NCBI GenBank assembly: GCA_020161935.1
Contig: JAIUNI010000004.1
Location: forward strand, 114,927 to 178,926
DNA from: Chloroflexota bacterium
GTDB taxonomy: Bacteria > Chloroflexota > Anaerolineae > Aggregatilineales > Phototrophicaceae
DNA: 64,000 nucleotides
Direction of reading: 5' to 3'
The notes under the pieces were generated by a model that saw only the letters and a list, made by a program, of their open reading frames with translations, did no database searches and had not been told where the DNA came from. Positions within the stretch are counted from its first letter, which is position 1. Each line of letters begins with the position of its first letter. The translations under genes and the position numbers were made by a program. Positions 7,485 through 15,902 of this stretch are shown here, piece by piece.

Positions 7485-8609
7485 ATGTTAAAACGTGTGA
7501 GTCTTTTGTCCCTGTTATGTTTGATATTGGCTGCTGCTCTGGCAGTAGGTGCAGTTCCGGCCCTCGCCCAGGACAGCGACTATGTTGACCCGTGCCTTGC
7601 TGCGGGTGCCGAAGCGACCGCCGAAGCCACCGAAGCTGCTGCTGTGGATAACAGCGGTATCAGCTTCGAAATCATCCTGCCGAACCCCCGTGGCGACCGT
7701 TCGTTCATCGACTCGGCTGCCGCCGGTGCGGAACGCGCGATTGCGGAACTGGGCGTGACCGGCACGATCATCGAAACCGCTGGCGAGCAGGAACATGATG
7801 CGGCTATCCGCCGCGCGGTTCAGGATAATCCAGACCTGATTATCACCATCGCCGTCGGCTCGGACACGGTTGAAGAAATCGCGGACGAATTCCCTGACCA
7901 GAAGTTTGGCGCTCAGGAAACCTTCTTCCCCGAAACCCCTGACTACCCGAATCTGGCGTTGTTCAACATTCTGACCCACGAAAACAGCTACCTCGCCGGT
8001 ATCGCCGCTGGTATGCTGACCCGCACCAAGCACGTCGGCGCGGTCGGTGGTTTGGACACCCCCGGTATCAACCTGTTCATCGTCGGCTTTGAAGAAGGCG
8101 TGAAGTCGGTATGCGCGGACTGCACCCTCGACCGTGCGTATGTCGGCGGCTTCTCTGACCCGGTGAAGGGCAAGGAACTGGCGAACGGCTTGTTTGCGGG
8201 TGGCGCGGACATTCTGTACCAAGTTGCTGGCCGCAGCGGTGAAGGCGTTCTGGAAGCGGCCAAGGACACCGGCAACTTCGCCATCGGCGTTGATAGTAAT
8301 CAGGACGATTTGTATCCGGGAACGGTCATCGTATCCGCTATGAAGCGCGTCGATAACGCGGTGTTCTCGTTCGTCCAGAGCGTGGTCGATGGCACCTATG
8401 CCCCCGGCCTGCAAACCGTCGGCCTCGCGGAAGGCTTCGCGGGCTTGAGCTGGGACGTGGGTGTTTGCTCGCGCACCTTCGATACCACCGGCCCCGCCGA
8501 TATGGTCGAGAAGCTGCCCGCCGTGCGTGCCGCGATTGCCGAAGCACAAGCTCAGATTCTCAGTGGCGAATTGGTGGTGACCAACGCGCTTGAGGACATG
8601 GGCAGCTAA
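7485..8609 (+). CDS. BMP-family (Nup-type) nucleoside ABC transporter substrate-binding protein
   Basis: A 374-residue exported binding protein of the basic membrane protein (PnrA/NupN/Med) family. It has a Sec signal peptide (Lys-Arg start, Leu-rich core, cleavage near PALAQ), an Ala/Thr/Glu linker, then the type-1 periplasmic fold starting at ISFEIILPNPRGDRSF. The DLIITIAVGS and NSYLAGIAAGMLT stretches are typical. No lipobox cysteine is seen at the cleavage site. Shine-Dalgarno AAGGAG lies 6 bases upstream of ATG. The gene is first in an operon with an ATPase and two permeases and is followed by an attenuator-like hairpin, which fits the usual excess of binding protein over membrane components. 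The ligand is probably a nucleoside, judged from family and from the hydrolase next door. Confidence 0.9.
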   Translation: MLKRVSLLSLLCLILAAALAVGAVPALAQDSDYVDPCLAAGAEATAEATEAAAVDNSGISFEIILPNPRGDRSFIDSAAAGAERAIAELGVTGTIIETAGEQEHDAAIRRAVQDNPDLIITIAVGSDTVEEIADEFPDQKFGAQETFFPETPDYPNLALFNILTHENSYLAGIAAGMLTRTKHVGAVGGLDTPGINLFIVGFEEGVKSVCADCTLDRAYVGGFSDPVKGKELANGLFAGGADILYQVAGRSGEGVLEAAKDTGNFAIGVDSNQDDLYPGTVIVSAMKRVDNAVFSFVQSVVDGTYAPGLQTVGLAEGFAGLSWDVGVCSRTFDTTGPADMVEKLPAVRAAIAEAQAQILSGELVVTNALEDMGS

Positions 8610-8646
8610 CGCTTAACCCGCTGTCTGGATAACTCAGTAAGATATG

Positions 8647-8676
8647 GGGGTGAACGCACGCGGTTCACCCCTATTG
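8647..8676 (+). terminator. Intra-operon attenuator hairpin
   Basis: A perfect 9-bp stem (GGGGTGAAC, 8647-8655, with GTTCACCCC, 8663-8671), a 7-base loop and a short TATTGTTAT tail lie 37 bases after the binding-protein stop. It probably allows partial termination or protects the upstream mRNA. Confidence 0.6.
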
Positions 8677-8709
8677 TTATCTCACTGGACGGTTGTTAGT
8701 ACGCGGAAA

Positions 8710-8798
8710 GCGGGAGGGGCTGAGAGGACGCTTAAAACCCTCACCCCCAACCCCTCTCCCTCAGGGCGAGGGGAGCCAATACGCGGGAGGGGCTGAGA
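8710..8798. repeat. Direct repeat pair flanking a C-rich dispersed repeat
   Basis: GCGGGAGGGGCTGAGA occurs at 8710-8725 and again at 8783-8798, flanking a CCCTCACCCCCAACCCCTCT/GAGGGGAG inverted repeat. The rest of the 292-bp gap before the ATPase gene shows no ORF. Confidence 0.5.
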
Positions 8799-8901
8799 CC
8801 TTCCCTACAGGAAATTCATTTCGGGAAGCGAGAGGTATCGTCTCCTGAGATGGTTATGGCGAGGGCGCACAGTAGTGTGCCTCAGGAATACGGAGTAAGT
8901 C

Positions 8902-10440
8902 ATGCCGAACGCGATTGAGATGCGCCAGATTCGCAAGTATTTCGAATCGACTGGCGTAGTGGCCTGTGATAACGTCGATCTGAGCGTTACCAAAGGCGAG
9001 ATTCACGCGCTGGTGGGCGAAAATGGGGCGGGTAAAACCACGCTGATGAGCATCCTCTACGGTCTGGTTTCGCCGGACAGCGGGGAAATCCTTGTGAACG
9101 AAAAGCCAGCCCACATCAGCCACCCGAACGATGCCATCCGCGCGGGGATCGGCATGGTACACCAGCATTTTAAATTGGTTCCGAACTTCACGATTGCTGA
9201 AAATATCATGCTGGGGATTGAGCCTAACCAGATGGGCTTCATCAACAGCGGCACGGAAGCCGCAGCCGTCCGTAAACTCTCGGAAAGTTTCGGTCTGCCG
9301 GTGAATCCCAACCTTCGAGTTTCGGAAATTTCAGTCGGTATGCAGCAGCGGGTGGAAATTCTCAAGGCGCTGCAACGGAACGCGCAAGTCCTCATTCTGG
9401 ACGAACCGACGGCTGTTCTTACCCCTCAAGAAGTGCATGAACTGTATAACGTCATCCGCAAGCTGGCGGAAAATGGGCGCACGATCCTGCTCATCACCCA
9501 CAAGCTGCTGGAAGTGAAAGATGTTGCCAACCGCGTCAGCGTCATGCGGCGCGGGCAGATGATCGGTACGCACAACGTCGCCGACGTGACCATCCGTGAT
9601 ATGGCGCGGATGATGGTCGGGCGCGAGGTCATCCTGCAAGTCGAGAAGCAACCCGCCCAACCCGGCGAGGTCGTGCTGAAGGTCGAAAACTTGCTGGTGG
9701 CGGGGACAGGCGGCGTGCCTGCCGTCAAAGGCGTTGACCTCGAAGTTCGCGCGGGGGAAATCCTCGGCGTGGCGGGGGTCAGCGGCAACGGGCAGAGCGA
9801 ACTGGTGGAAGCCATCACCGGCCTCCGCACCGCCGACGCGGGGCAGATCACCTACCGGGGTAGGGACATCACCCGCAGTACGGTACGCGACCGCCGCAAC
9901 ATGGGCATGGCGCACATCCCCGAAGACCGGATGGTTGTGGGGCTGAACCTGCGAACCAACCTCGATGAGAATGTGGTGGTGACGCGCTACCGCGAAGCGC
10001 CGTATTCCAAGAACGGCATCTTCAACCGCAAACCGATCCGTGAGCTGGCGCAGCGCATCGTGGATGCGTTTCAGGTCAAATCGGCACGGGTGGGTGAAGG
10101 CATCGCCACCCTTTCCGGCGGCAACCTGCAAAAGATCGTGCTGGGGCGCGAACTCAACGGCAGCCCCAAGCTGGTCATCATCAACCAGCCGACGCGCGGC
10201 CTCGACGTGGGCAGCATCGAGTTCGTGCATAAGACGCTGGTCGCGGCGCGAGACGCTGGCGCGGCGATTTTGCTGATCTCGGTTGAACTTGAAGAAATTT
10301 TTTCGCTCAGTGACCGGATCGCGGTCATGTTCGACGGGCATATCAACGGTGTCCTCGCCCGTGAAGATGCGAACGAGCAGGATGTGGGCTTGCTGATGGC
10401 AGGCGGTAGTTTAGAGTCTGAGAAAGTGGCTGTATCATGA
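8902..10440 (+). CDS. Nucleoside ABC transporter ATP-binding protein (NupO-like)
   Basis: A double-cassette ATPase of 512 residues, the usual layout for the BMP/Nup and ribose-type importers. The first cassette has Walker A GENGAGKTT near residue 38 and Walker B VLILDEPTAVLTPQE. The second, partly degenerate cassette has GVSGNGQSELVEAI in place of a good P-loop, IPEDRMVVGL, and LSGGNLQKIVLGREL as signature. The degenerate second site is normal for this family. Shine-Dalgarno GGAG lies 6 bases upstream. The stop overlaps the next start by four bases (ATGA), showing translational coupling to the permease. Confidence 0.93.
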   Translation: MPNAIEMRQIRKYFESTGVVACDNVDLSVTKGEIHALVGENGAGKTTLMSILYGLVSPDSGEILVNEKPAHISHPNDAIRAGIGMVHQHFKLVPNFTIAENIMLGIEPNQMGFINSGTEAAAVRKLSESFGLPVNPNLRVSEISVGMQQRVEILKALQRNAQVLILDEPTAVLTPQEVHELYNVIRKLAENGRTILLITHKLLEVKDVANRVSVMRRGQMIGTHNVADVTIRDMARMMVGREVILQVEKQPAQPGEVVLKVENLLVAGTGGVPAVKGVDLEVRAGEILGVAGVSGNGQSELVEAITGLRTADAGQITYRGRDITRSTVRDRRNMGMAHIPEDRMVVGLNLRTNLDENVVVTRYREAPYSKNGIFNRKPIRELAQRIVDAFQVKSARVGEGIATLSGGNLQKIVLGRELNGSPKLVIINQPTRGLDVGSIEFVHKTLVAARDAGAAILLISVELEEIFSLSDRIAVMFDGHINGVLAREDANEQDVGLLMAGGSLESEKVAVS

Positions 10441-11717
10441 CACGTCTGCGGCAAGTCTTTGAAAACGCGGCGATCCCGATTATCGCGGTCTTGTTAGGGC
10501 TGTTGGTCAGCGCCCTGTTCGTGCTGTTTTCGGGCAACGACCCCATTCAAACCTACCAGCGCCTCTTCTGCGAAGGCTTTGGCCCACGCGGCTGCGAGAC
10601 CTTCAGCGATCTGGTGATTTTCCGTGCTGCGCCGGAGGATAACCCCGAAGCAGTGCAAACCTTCTTCGCGCCCTTTTACGGCGGCGGGGGGCATCCGCTG
10701 TCGGTGGTCATCGAGCGTACCACGATCCTCATCCTGACGGCGCTGTCGGCAACCGTCGCGTTCCAAGCGGGGTTGTTCAGCATCGGCATGGATGGGCAGT
10801 TGGTGTTGGGGGCGCTGACGGCGGCCTTTTTCGGCTACTGGCTGCCGGGGCAAATCTACGCGCTAACCGGCGTGGCTGACCCTGACGCTGCGCCAGAAGC
10901 CATGAAAACCATCATGCACTTCTTCGTGCCGCTGGTGTGCATCAGCCTCGCGATGGGCGTGGGTGCGATCTACTCGTGGATTGCCGGATACCTCAAAGTC
11001 AAGCTGAACGTCAACGAACTCATCAGCACCATTATCCTGAATGCGCTGGCGGTACGCTTCGTGCATTACATGGTTAATAACCCCCTGCGGGCGGATACCA
11101 CCAACACGGCGCGAACGGTGCGTATTGATGACACGGCATGGCTGATACCCTTCAACCGTGCCTTGCTGCCGGATGTCGAGTGGTTCTCCGGTTCACGGGT
11201 CGGTGTCGGTATCCTGATGGCGATCATCGCGGCCTTTGCCATCGGCTTCTACCTGTGGCGAACGACTGCCGGTTACGAGCAGCGGATGACACGCGGTTCT
11301 GGCCTGTTCGCGCGGTTCGCGGGTGTCGCCAGCCAGCGGGCAGCCTTACGCGCCATGCTCATCAGCGGCGCGTTGAGCGGCCTCGCGGGGGCGATCCAAA
11401 TCCTCGGTGTCGAGCGACGGTTGGTGGATGGGTTCGCCAGCGCGGGCATCGGCTTTGACGGGGTGCTGGTGGCGGTGCTGGCGCGGGAATCCATCGTCGG
11501 CATCCTGATCGTCGGCTTATTTTTCGCGGGGTTGGAACAGGGGGCGATCAACCTTCAGTTCGGCAACGTGCCGCGTCAGCTTGGAGGGATTATCATCGCC
11601 TTCATTATCCTGCTGAACTCGATGGAAGATTTCTTCCGCCGTACCTTTACCCGTATCCGGCTGAAACTGCGACCGCCGCCAGCCCGTAAAGCGACGAGCG
11701 AGGTGAAAGCTACATGA
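10437..11717 (+). CDS. Nucleoside ABC transporter permease (NupP-like)
   Basis: A 426-residue integral membrane protein of the BPD_transp_2 (LivH/RbsC) superfamily. It has an N-terminal membrane helix (residues about 12-32), a long extracytoplasmic insert of roughly 60 residues, and then a bundle of helices including FSIGMDGQLVLGALTAAFFGYW and VNELISTIILNALAVRFVHY. Both are typical of the BMP-transporter permease 1 group. It overlaps the ATPase gene and the second permease gene by four bases each, so all three are translated together. It pairs with the next gene product to form the heterodimeric channel. Confidence 0.92.
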   Translation: MTRLRQVFENAAIPIIAVLLGLLVSALFVLFSGNDPIQTYQRLFCEGFGPRGCETFSDLVIFRAAPEDNPEAVQTFFAPFYGGGGHPLSVVIERTTILILTALSATVAFQAGLFSIGMDGQLVLGALTAAFFGYWLPGQIYALTGVADPDAAPEAMKTIMHFFVPLVCISLAMGVGAIYSWIAGYLKVKLNVNELISTIILNALAVRFVHYMVNNPLRADTTNTARTVRIDDTAWLIPFNRALLPDVEWFSGSRVGVGILMAIIAAFAIGFYLWRTTAGYEQRMTRGSGLFARFAGVASQRAALRAMLISGALSGLAGAIQILGVERRLVDGFASAGIGFDGVLVAVLARESIVGILIVGLFFAGLEQGAINLQFGNVPRQLGGIIIAFIILLNSMEDFFRRTFTRIRLKLRPPPARKATSEVKAT

Positions 11718-12784
11718 TCGCCTTACTCAACCAGAACAGCCGCCAACTGCGGATTGGCCTCATCATCATCGGTGTCATCATCGCCGTCCTGTTCTTCTTC
11801 GGGATGCCGGAAATCCTCGTGCAAAGCAGTATCCGACTGGCTACACCCTACATCCTCGGCGCATTGGCGGCGCTGATCGCCAGCCGTGCGGGGGTGCTGA
11901 ACCTTGCCATCGAGGGCATGATGCTGCTTGGCTCGTTTATCGCGGTCGTCATGCTCTACAAGACCGGCCTCAACCCGATATTCGGCGTGCTGGGCGCGAT
12001 GGTTTCCGGCGGCGCGTTGGGCTTCGTGTTCGCGGTGCTTTACCTGCGGATCAAGATCAACCTCGTCATTCTGGCGCTGGCGCTGAACCTGTTCGTGGCG
12101 AATGCGACCGTGTTCTTCCTGCGTGTTTCCTTCGGGCAGTTCGGTACACTGGCAGACCCCAGCATCAGCAGCCTGCCGCTGATTAACCTGCCGTCCGGTT
12201 TGCTCCAGAGTGTGCCGGTACTGGCGCGGCTCAGTGGCTATAACATCCTTGTGTACCTCAGTTGGGTGCTGGTGTTTCTCGTGTGGTTGATGTTGTTCCG
12301 TACCCGTTTCGGGCGGCATATCCGCGCGGTGGGCGAGAACAAAGAAGCGGCGGAAACGGTGGGCATCAATGTGACGCTGGTGCAAATTTTCGCGCTGACG
12401 ATCAGCGGGGCGCTGGCGGGGATTGCCGGTTCGTTCTTATCCATCGGCGTGTTGAGCCAGTTCGTGGAGGATATGACTTCCGGCCGTGGTTGGACGGCGA
12501 TTACGGTGTCGTTGTTCGCGTTTGAGCAGCCGGTAGCGGCCTTCTTAACCTCGTTGTTTTTTGGCCTGTCGGAGTCGCTGTCGTTCTACTTCCAGACGCA
12601 GTTGAAGATCAACTTGCCACCGGACTTACTGCTGGCGATTCCGCAGTTGGCGACTTTGCTGGCGCTGATCTTAGTGGCGCTGCGGATACGGGCGGCGGAA
12701 CTGCTGAAACGGCGGAACTTTGTGGCGCAGTTCGGGCAGGAACTCAAAAACTTGGGCAAGGGCATTGTCCGCAGCGAGGGGTAA
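11714..12784 (+). CDS. Nucleoside ABC transporter permease (NupQ-like)
   Basis: A 356-residue second permease of the same importer. The motif ASRAGVLNLAIEGMMLLGSF is diagnostic of the NupQ/BMP permease-2 group. The ASGRGWTAI-like segment (here TSGRGWTAITVSLFAF) lies in the expected place near residue 256. About eight to ten membrane helices are visible. It starts four bases inside the preceding permease gene and is the last gene of the operon. Downstream come CGCAGAG-type repeats and a paired REP-like element before the next, apparently unrelated gene. Confidence 0.92.
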   Translation: MIALLNQNSRQLRIGLIIIGVIIAVLFFFGMPEILVQSSIRLATPYILGALAALIASRAGVLNLAIEGMMLLGSFIAVVMLYKTGLNPIFGVLGAMVSGGALGFVFAVLYLRIKINLVILALALNLFVANATVFFLRVSFGQFGTLADPSISSLPLINLPSGLLQSVPVLARLSGYNILVYLSWVLVFLVWLMLFRTRFGRHIRAVGENKEAAETVGINVTLVQIFALTISGALAGIAGSFLSIGVLSQFVEDMTSGRGWTAITVSLFAFEQPVAAFLTSLFFGLSESLSFYFQTQLKINLPPDLLLAIPQLATLLALILVALRIRAAELLKRRNFVAQFGQELKNLGKGIVRSEG

Positions 12785-12790
12785 GAGCAG

Positions 12791-12870
12791 ATTAACCGCA
12801 GAGACGCTGAGGACGCAGAGAGTAAGACAGAGAAGAATTGAACCGCAGAGACGCAAAAGGCGCAGAGAAA
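12791..12870. repeat. CGCAGAG-type repeat tract
   Basis: AACCGCAGAGACGCTGAGGACGC and AACCGCAGAGACGCAAAAGGC occur in tandem with short A/G-rich spacers. The same family appears at 26.8-27.1, 29.76-29.9 and 41.5-41.7 kb, always between genes or at the end of a gene. Function unknown. Confidence 0.6.
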
Positions 12871-12925
12871 AACCGGCGTGTTTCGCGCTATTTGTAGGGG
12901 CGGTTTGAAAATAGTGTGCTGTAAG

Positions 12926-13005
12926 CGGACGCGATGTATCGCGTCCCTACACAAAAATAAGCGCATCCTTTCAATTGGTGTAGGGACAGCAGACAGGCTG
13001 TCCGG
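12926..13005. repeat. Paired GTAG-footed hairpin repeats (REP/BIME-like), copy 2
   Basis: Left hairpin GGACGCG...CGCGTCC plus CTACA (12926-12951); right hairpin TGTAG plus GGACAG...CTGTCC (12979-13004). The two stem types are the same two found in copy 1 but with sides swapped. Confidence 0.75.
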
Positions 13006-13081
13006 CATCAAGCATCATCTATAAACAGACGTTTAGACGTAGAGATATTTTCGTCGTCATTACCGAGTAAAGAGGTTCGTT

Positions 13082-13654
13082 ATGGCAGTACAACATCACT
13101 TACAAGACCCGTGGACGCGCGTCCGCACCATTCACGACTTCCCCGCCGATGAGGTCATCTCGGCGACGCAGAAGGAAATCCGGCGCGGCAACCTTGAAAA
13201 CGCCGCGCTGCTGGCTTACGAAATGCTGACGACCAGCGTGGAGATGGAAGAATACCTGTGGGGGCGCTTGCAGGTGATCTCGGTCGAGGATGTGGGTTAC
13301 GGCAACCTGAACGCGCCGGTGCTGATCGAAACGCTTTACCAGATGCACTTCCGCATCCCCCGCCCGCGCGGTGACCGCTACCTATTCGCACTCCATGCCG
13401 TGCGGGTGCTGTGCCAGTCGCAGAAGGAACGCGGCACGGATGACCTGAATAACTGGATCACCACGGCGGTCGAGCAGAACGGTGTGCTGCCGGTTATTCC
13501 CGACTACGCCATCGACATGCACACCAGGCGCGGTCAGGAAATGGGGCGCGATTACCGCCACTTCCTGACCGAAGCCTCGCGCGTGCTGCCCGAACTGCCC
13601 GACCGCGACCGCACCTACCTTGATCGCCTGATCGCCGCGCTGGACGAGAAGTAG
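13082..13654 (+). CDS. Stand-alone RarA/MgsA C-terminal-domain-like protein
   Basis: A 190-residue protein. The stretch from IRRGNLENAALLAYEML through RLQVISVEDVGYGN looks like the helical C-terminal domain of the replication-fork ATPase RarA (MgsA, Mgs1/WRNIP1), which in the full protein follows the AAA+ core and drives tetramer formation. No Walker A or B motif is present, so this protein lacks the ATPase half. The ATG has GAGG six bases upstream, and composition matches real genes. It stands alone after the nucleoside transporter operon and converges with the M20 peptidase gene, stops only 2 bp apart. It might bind full-length RarA or serve an unrelated role; function is open. Confidence 0.7.
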   Translation: MAVQHHLQDPWTRVRTIHDFPADEVISATQKEIRRGNLENAALLAYEMLTTSVEMEEYLWGRLQVISVEDVGYGNLNAPVLIETLYQMHFRIPRPRGDRYLFALHAVRVLCQSQKERGTDDLNNWITTAVEQNGVLPVIPDYAIDMHTRRGQEMGRDYRHFLTEASRVLPELPDRDRTYLDRLIAALDEK

Positions 13655-13656
13655 GG

Positions 13657-14883
13657 TTAGCTAACCGCGCTCAACCGTGCCGCCGTCAGCGCGAAGATGG
13701 CGGCGGTTTGCGGTAGGCTGTCGATGACCACATACTCGTCAATCGCGTGGGCATTCTCACCCATCGGGCCAAAGCCGCAGATCGTCGGGATGCTGCGCTC
13801 AATCAGCAGATAGCCTTCGTTGGCGGGGCCAGCGACAACACGCTTTGGCTCCTTGCCCTTCACATCCCGCACCACGCTTTCCAGCACGCGCACAATCGGC
13901 GAGTCATCGGGGGTCAGCGCGGCGGATGCGTTGATGAGCAGTTCACGCTCGAACGTCACCCCGCGCTCGGCGGCGACCCGCGCGATGCAGCCGTCAATCA
14001 CGCCTTCCATCCGTAAGCGGTCGAACTCCGGTGTGATGCGGATGTCGATAAACGCCTCGCAGGTATCTGGCACGATGTTGACGCTCACGCCGCCCTGTAT
14101 CAAAGTGCCTGCCGTGATGATCGGGCGGAACTCGGTGAAGTACGGCGTGGTCGAGTACTCAAACGGCTGTCCTTCCAGTTCCAGCAGCAGCCGCGCCATG
14201 CCGGTGATGGCGTTTTTGCCCGCCGTTCCGTTCTGCCACTCGTTTGAGCCGCTGTGTACCGCCTGCCCGCGACATACCAGCTTATAGCGCAGCACCCCGC
14301 GATGCCCAAGGGTAATCAGGTCGTCCGAGTAGGCGTAGATCGCCCCTTTGCCTTCGAGCAAACCATTGTCGTGCAGCCACTTGATGCCCAGCGTCCCTGT
14401 CGCGCCCGATTCCTCATCCGGCACGCAAATCAACTGCACCCGTCCGTTCGGTAAGGCTTCGGGGTGCTGTTTGAGCAGCCACAGCGCATACAACGCCGCC
14501 GTCATGCCGCCTTTGGTATCCACCGCGCCGCGCCCGTACAGCTTGCCGTCCGCCTGTTCTCCCGCGAACGGTGGGTGTGACCACGCCGCCTCGTCTCCCG
14601 CTGGAACGGTATCCAGATGCCCGATGAGCAGCAAGCCGGTTGGCCCTTCACTGCTCGTGCTGATGACCACGTTCGGGCGGTTGGGGTTCGCGCCCACGAC
14701 CTGCGCCTCTAACCCCAGCGCCTTGGCCTGTTCGGCGATCACCAGCGCCAGCGCACGTTCGTCGTGTACGCCGTTGACGGAAGGTGTTTGTAACAGTCGG
14801 GCGCAAAAAGCGGTCATCTCGTCGCGCAGGTCGGCGGCGTGGTCAATCAATTGTCGTTCGAGTGCGGTGATGGGTGTTGTCAT
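13657..14883 (-). CDS. M20-family metallopeptidase (ArgE/DapE/carboxypeptidase G2 type)
   Basis: A 408-residue dizinc amidohydrolase that removes acyl groups or terminal residues from small peptides or acyl amino acids. Metal-ligand motifs are in order: LLIGHLDTVPAGDE, GRGAVDTKGGM and CVPDEESGATG, with the dimerisation (lid) domain between about residues 190 and 300. The C-terminal HAIDEYV motif supplies the last histidine. No Shine-Dalgarno is visible before the ATG, which follows directly on a short repeat-rich region. Convergent with the RarA-like gene. The specific substrate is unknown. Confidence 0.9.
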   Translation of the reverse strand: MTTPITALERQLIDHAADLRDEMTAFCARLLQTPSVNGVHDERALALVIAEQAKALGLEAQVVGANPNRPNVVISTSSEGPTGLLLIGHLDTVPAGDEAAWSHPPFAGEQADGKLYGRGAVDTKGGMTAALYALWLLKQHPEALPNGRVQLICVPDEESGATGTLGIKWLHDNGLLEGKGAIYAYSDDLITLGHRGVLRYKLVCRGQAVHSGSNEWQNGTAGKNAITGMARLLLELEGQPFEYSTTPYFTEFRPIITAGTLIQGGVSVNIVPDTCEAFIDIRITPEFDRLRMEGVIDGCIARVAAERGVTFERELLINASAALTPDDSPIVRVLESVVRDVKGKEPKRVVAGPANEGYLLIERSIPTICGFGPMGENAHAIDEYVVIDSLPQTAAIFALTAARLSAVS

Positions 14884-14963
14884 TGGTTGTTCGTTACCAG
14901 TTTTTAGTTGTCAGTTATCAGTTAAATTCCGAAATGGGACGGTCGTTGTAGGGTAGGAAATAA

Positions 14964-15034
14964 CGGACGCGCTGTCTCGCGTCCCTACATACGCGAGCAT
15001 CTGCTTTCGTAGGGACAGCAGACAGGCTGTCCGC
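14964..15034. repeat. Paired GTAG-footed hairpin repeats (REP/BIME-like), copy 3
   Basis: Left hairpin GGACGCG...CGCGTCC plus CTACA (14964-14989); right hairpin GTAG plus GGACAG...CTGTCC (15009-15033). Same orientation as copy 2. A partial GTAGGGTAGG foot lies just to the left at 14947. Confidence 0.75.
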
Positions 15035-15062
15035 CGCTCACTCCCTCACAAACATTTACCTT

Positions 15063-15364
15063 CTACGATGTTTCCTTACCCTCTGCATCCGCCCGTTTCA
15101 TTTCGGCACGGGCTTTAACGTACTCCAACATCAGGTCTAGTCCTTCGTAGGCTTTAGATGAGCTTTTTTCGATGATTTCTATTAGTTTGTCGTGCGTTTT
15201 ACATCCACTTCTTCATCCGATAAAAGACCGGATGCTGCGTGAATGGCCGCGAAAATAGTCTTTAGATCGCTGACAAACATTGACATGACTTCTTCGGGTT
15301 GATATTTAATGATCTCGTCTAAATTTATCAACCAACTATTTTGTTTTTCATCCGCCATGCTCAA
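15063..15364 (-). pseudogene. Small unknown gene interrupted by an apparent one-base frameshift
   Basis: The first 60 codons (from ATG at 15364, beginning MSMADEKQNSW) stop at 15182. The other frame continues from the same place as an equally protein-like stretch, THDKLIEIIEKSSSKAYEGL through ARAEMKRADAEGKETS, ending at TAG 15063-15065. The two join cleanly if the run of four A residues in the GTAAAACGC stretch at about 15198-15202 had five, giving a charged helical protein of about 100 residues. This is either a real inactivating indel, an assembly error, or a slippage site. No known family is recognised. Neighbours (M20 peptidase and a small helical protein) give no functional clue. Confidence 0.5.
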
Positions 15365-15546
15365 CCACCCTCACCATTTAGGGCTTCAGCCGTTTCGCGT
15401 TACAGCAATCGGCTACACTATACCCGATATTTGTATCCAGAAAAGCCGGAGTTTGTACGATGATAGAGGGAATTTGTAGCGGGCATGGAGCGCAAAGCAG
15501 CCCCACAGCGCCCAAGCACTGCTCACCGGCACAGCGGAATGACCGG

Positions 15547-15795
15547 TCAGGCCGCGTCGTTCCGCTGCTGCATCTTCAAAATGCGCTGCACTTCCGTGTT
15601 CCAGCATTGGATTAGCCGCCGTGCGGAAGCCACAGCCGCCGGGGACTCCGGGCCGCGCCGTGAGACGAGTTTGAGTTCGTGTACCAGTGTCTCGACTATA
15701 TCCAGCAGCCGCGCCAATTCGGATTCACGCATATGCGCCAGCGCCCGCATCAATTGGTCGATCTCTTGGTCATTCAGTTTATGGTTCATCATCAC
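15547..15795 (-). CDS. Small helical protein of unknown function
   Basis: An 82-residue ORF predicted to be almost entirely helical, with amphipathic repeats such as LNDQEIDQLMRALAHMRESE and LLDIVETLVHELKLV. It starts at a GTG-ATG-ATG cluster; only a weak GTAGAAG lies upstream. Its amino-acid composition is more protein-like than the overlapping plus-strand frame, which is Arg/Ser-rich. It is divergent from the P450 gene. No family recognised; real-gene status is moderately supported. Confidence 0.45.
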   Translation of the reverse strand: MMMNHKLNDQEIDQLMRALAHMRESELARLLDIVETLVHELKLVSRRGPESPAAVASARRLIQCWNTEVQRILKMQQRNDAA

Positions 15796-15902
15796 TTCTA
15801 CTTGTACCCCCTATTCAGACTTGGGAACTTCACCAAAGGCAGAATACAATAGACGGACAAGTGTCTACATCAAGTTTATCACTCTGAAGGCTGGAACCGC
15901 CC

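Noticed and set aside
7515..8549. 344-codon minus-strand ORF opposite the BMP binding-protein gene
   Set aside because: Antisense shadow of a strong gene with codon-position bias on the plus strand; no domain and no ribosome site.
9331..10341. 336-codon minus-strand ORF opposite the transporter ATPase gene
   Set aside because: His/Asp/Arg-rich antisense frame without any recognisable motif; the plus-strand ATPase is unambiguous.
11723..12385. 220-codon minus-strand ORF opposite a permease gene
   Set aside because: Very Gln/His/Asp/Arg-rich, the usual complement of a membrane-protein gene.
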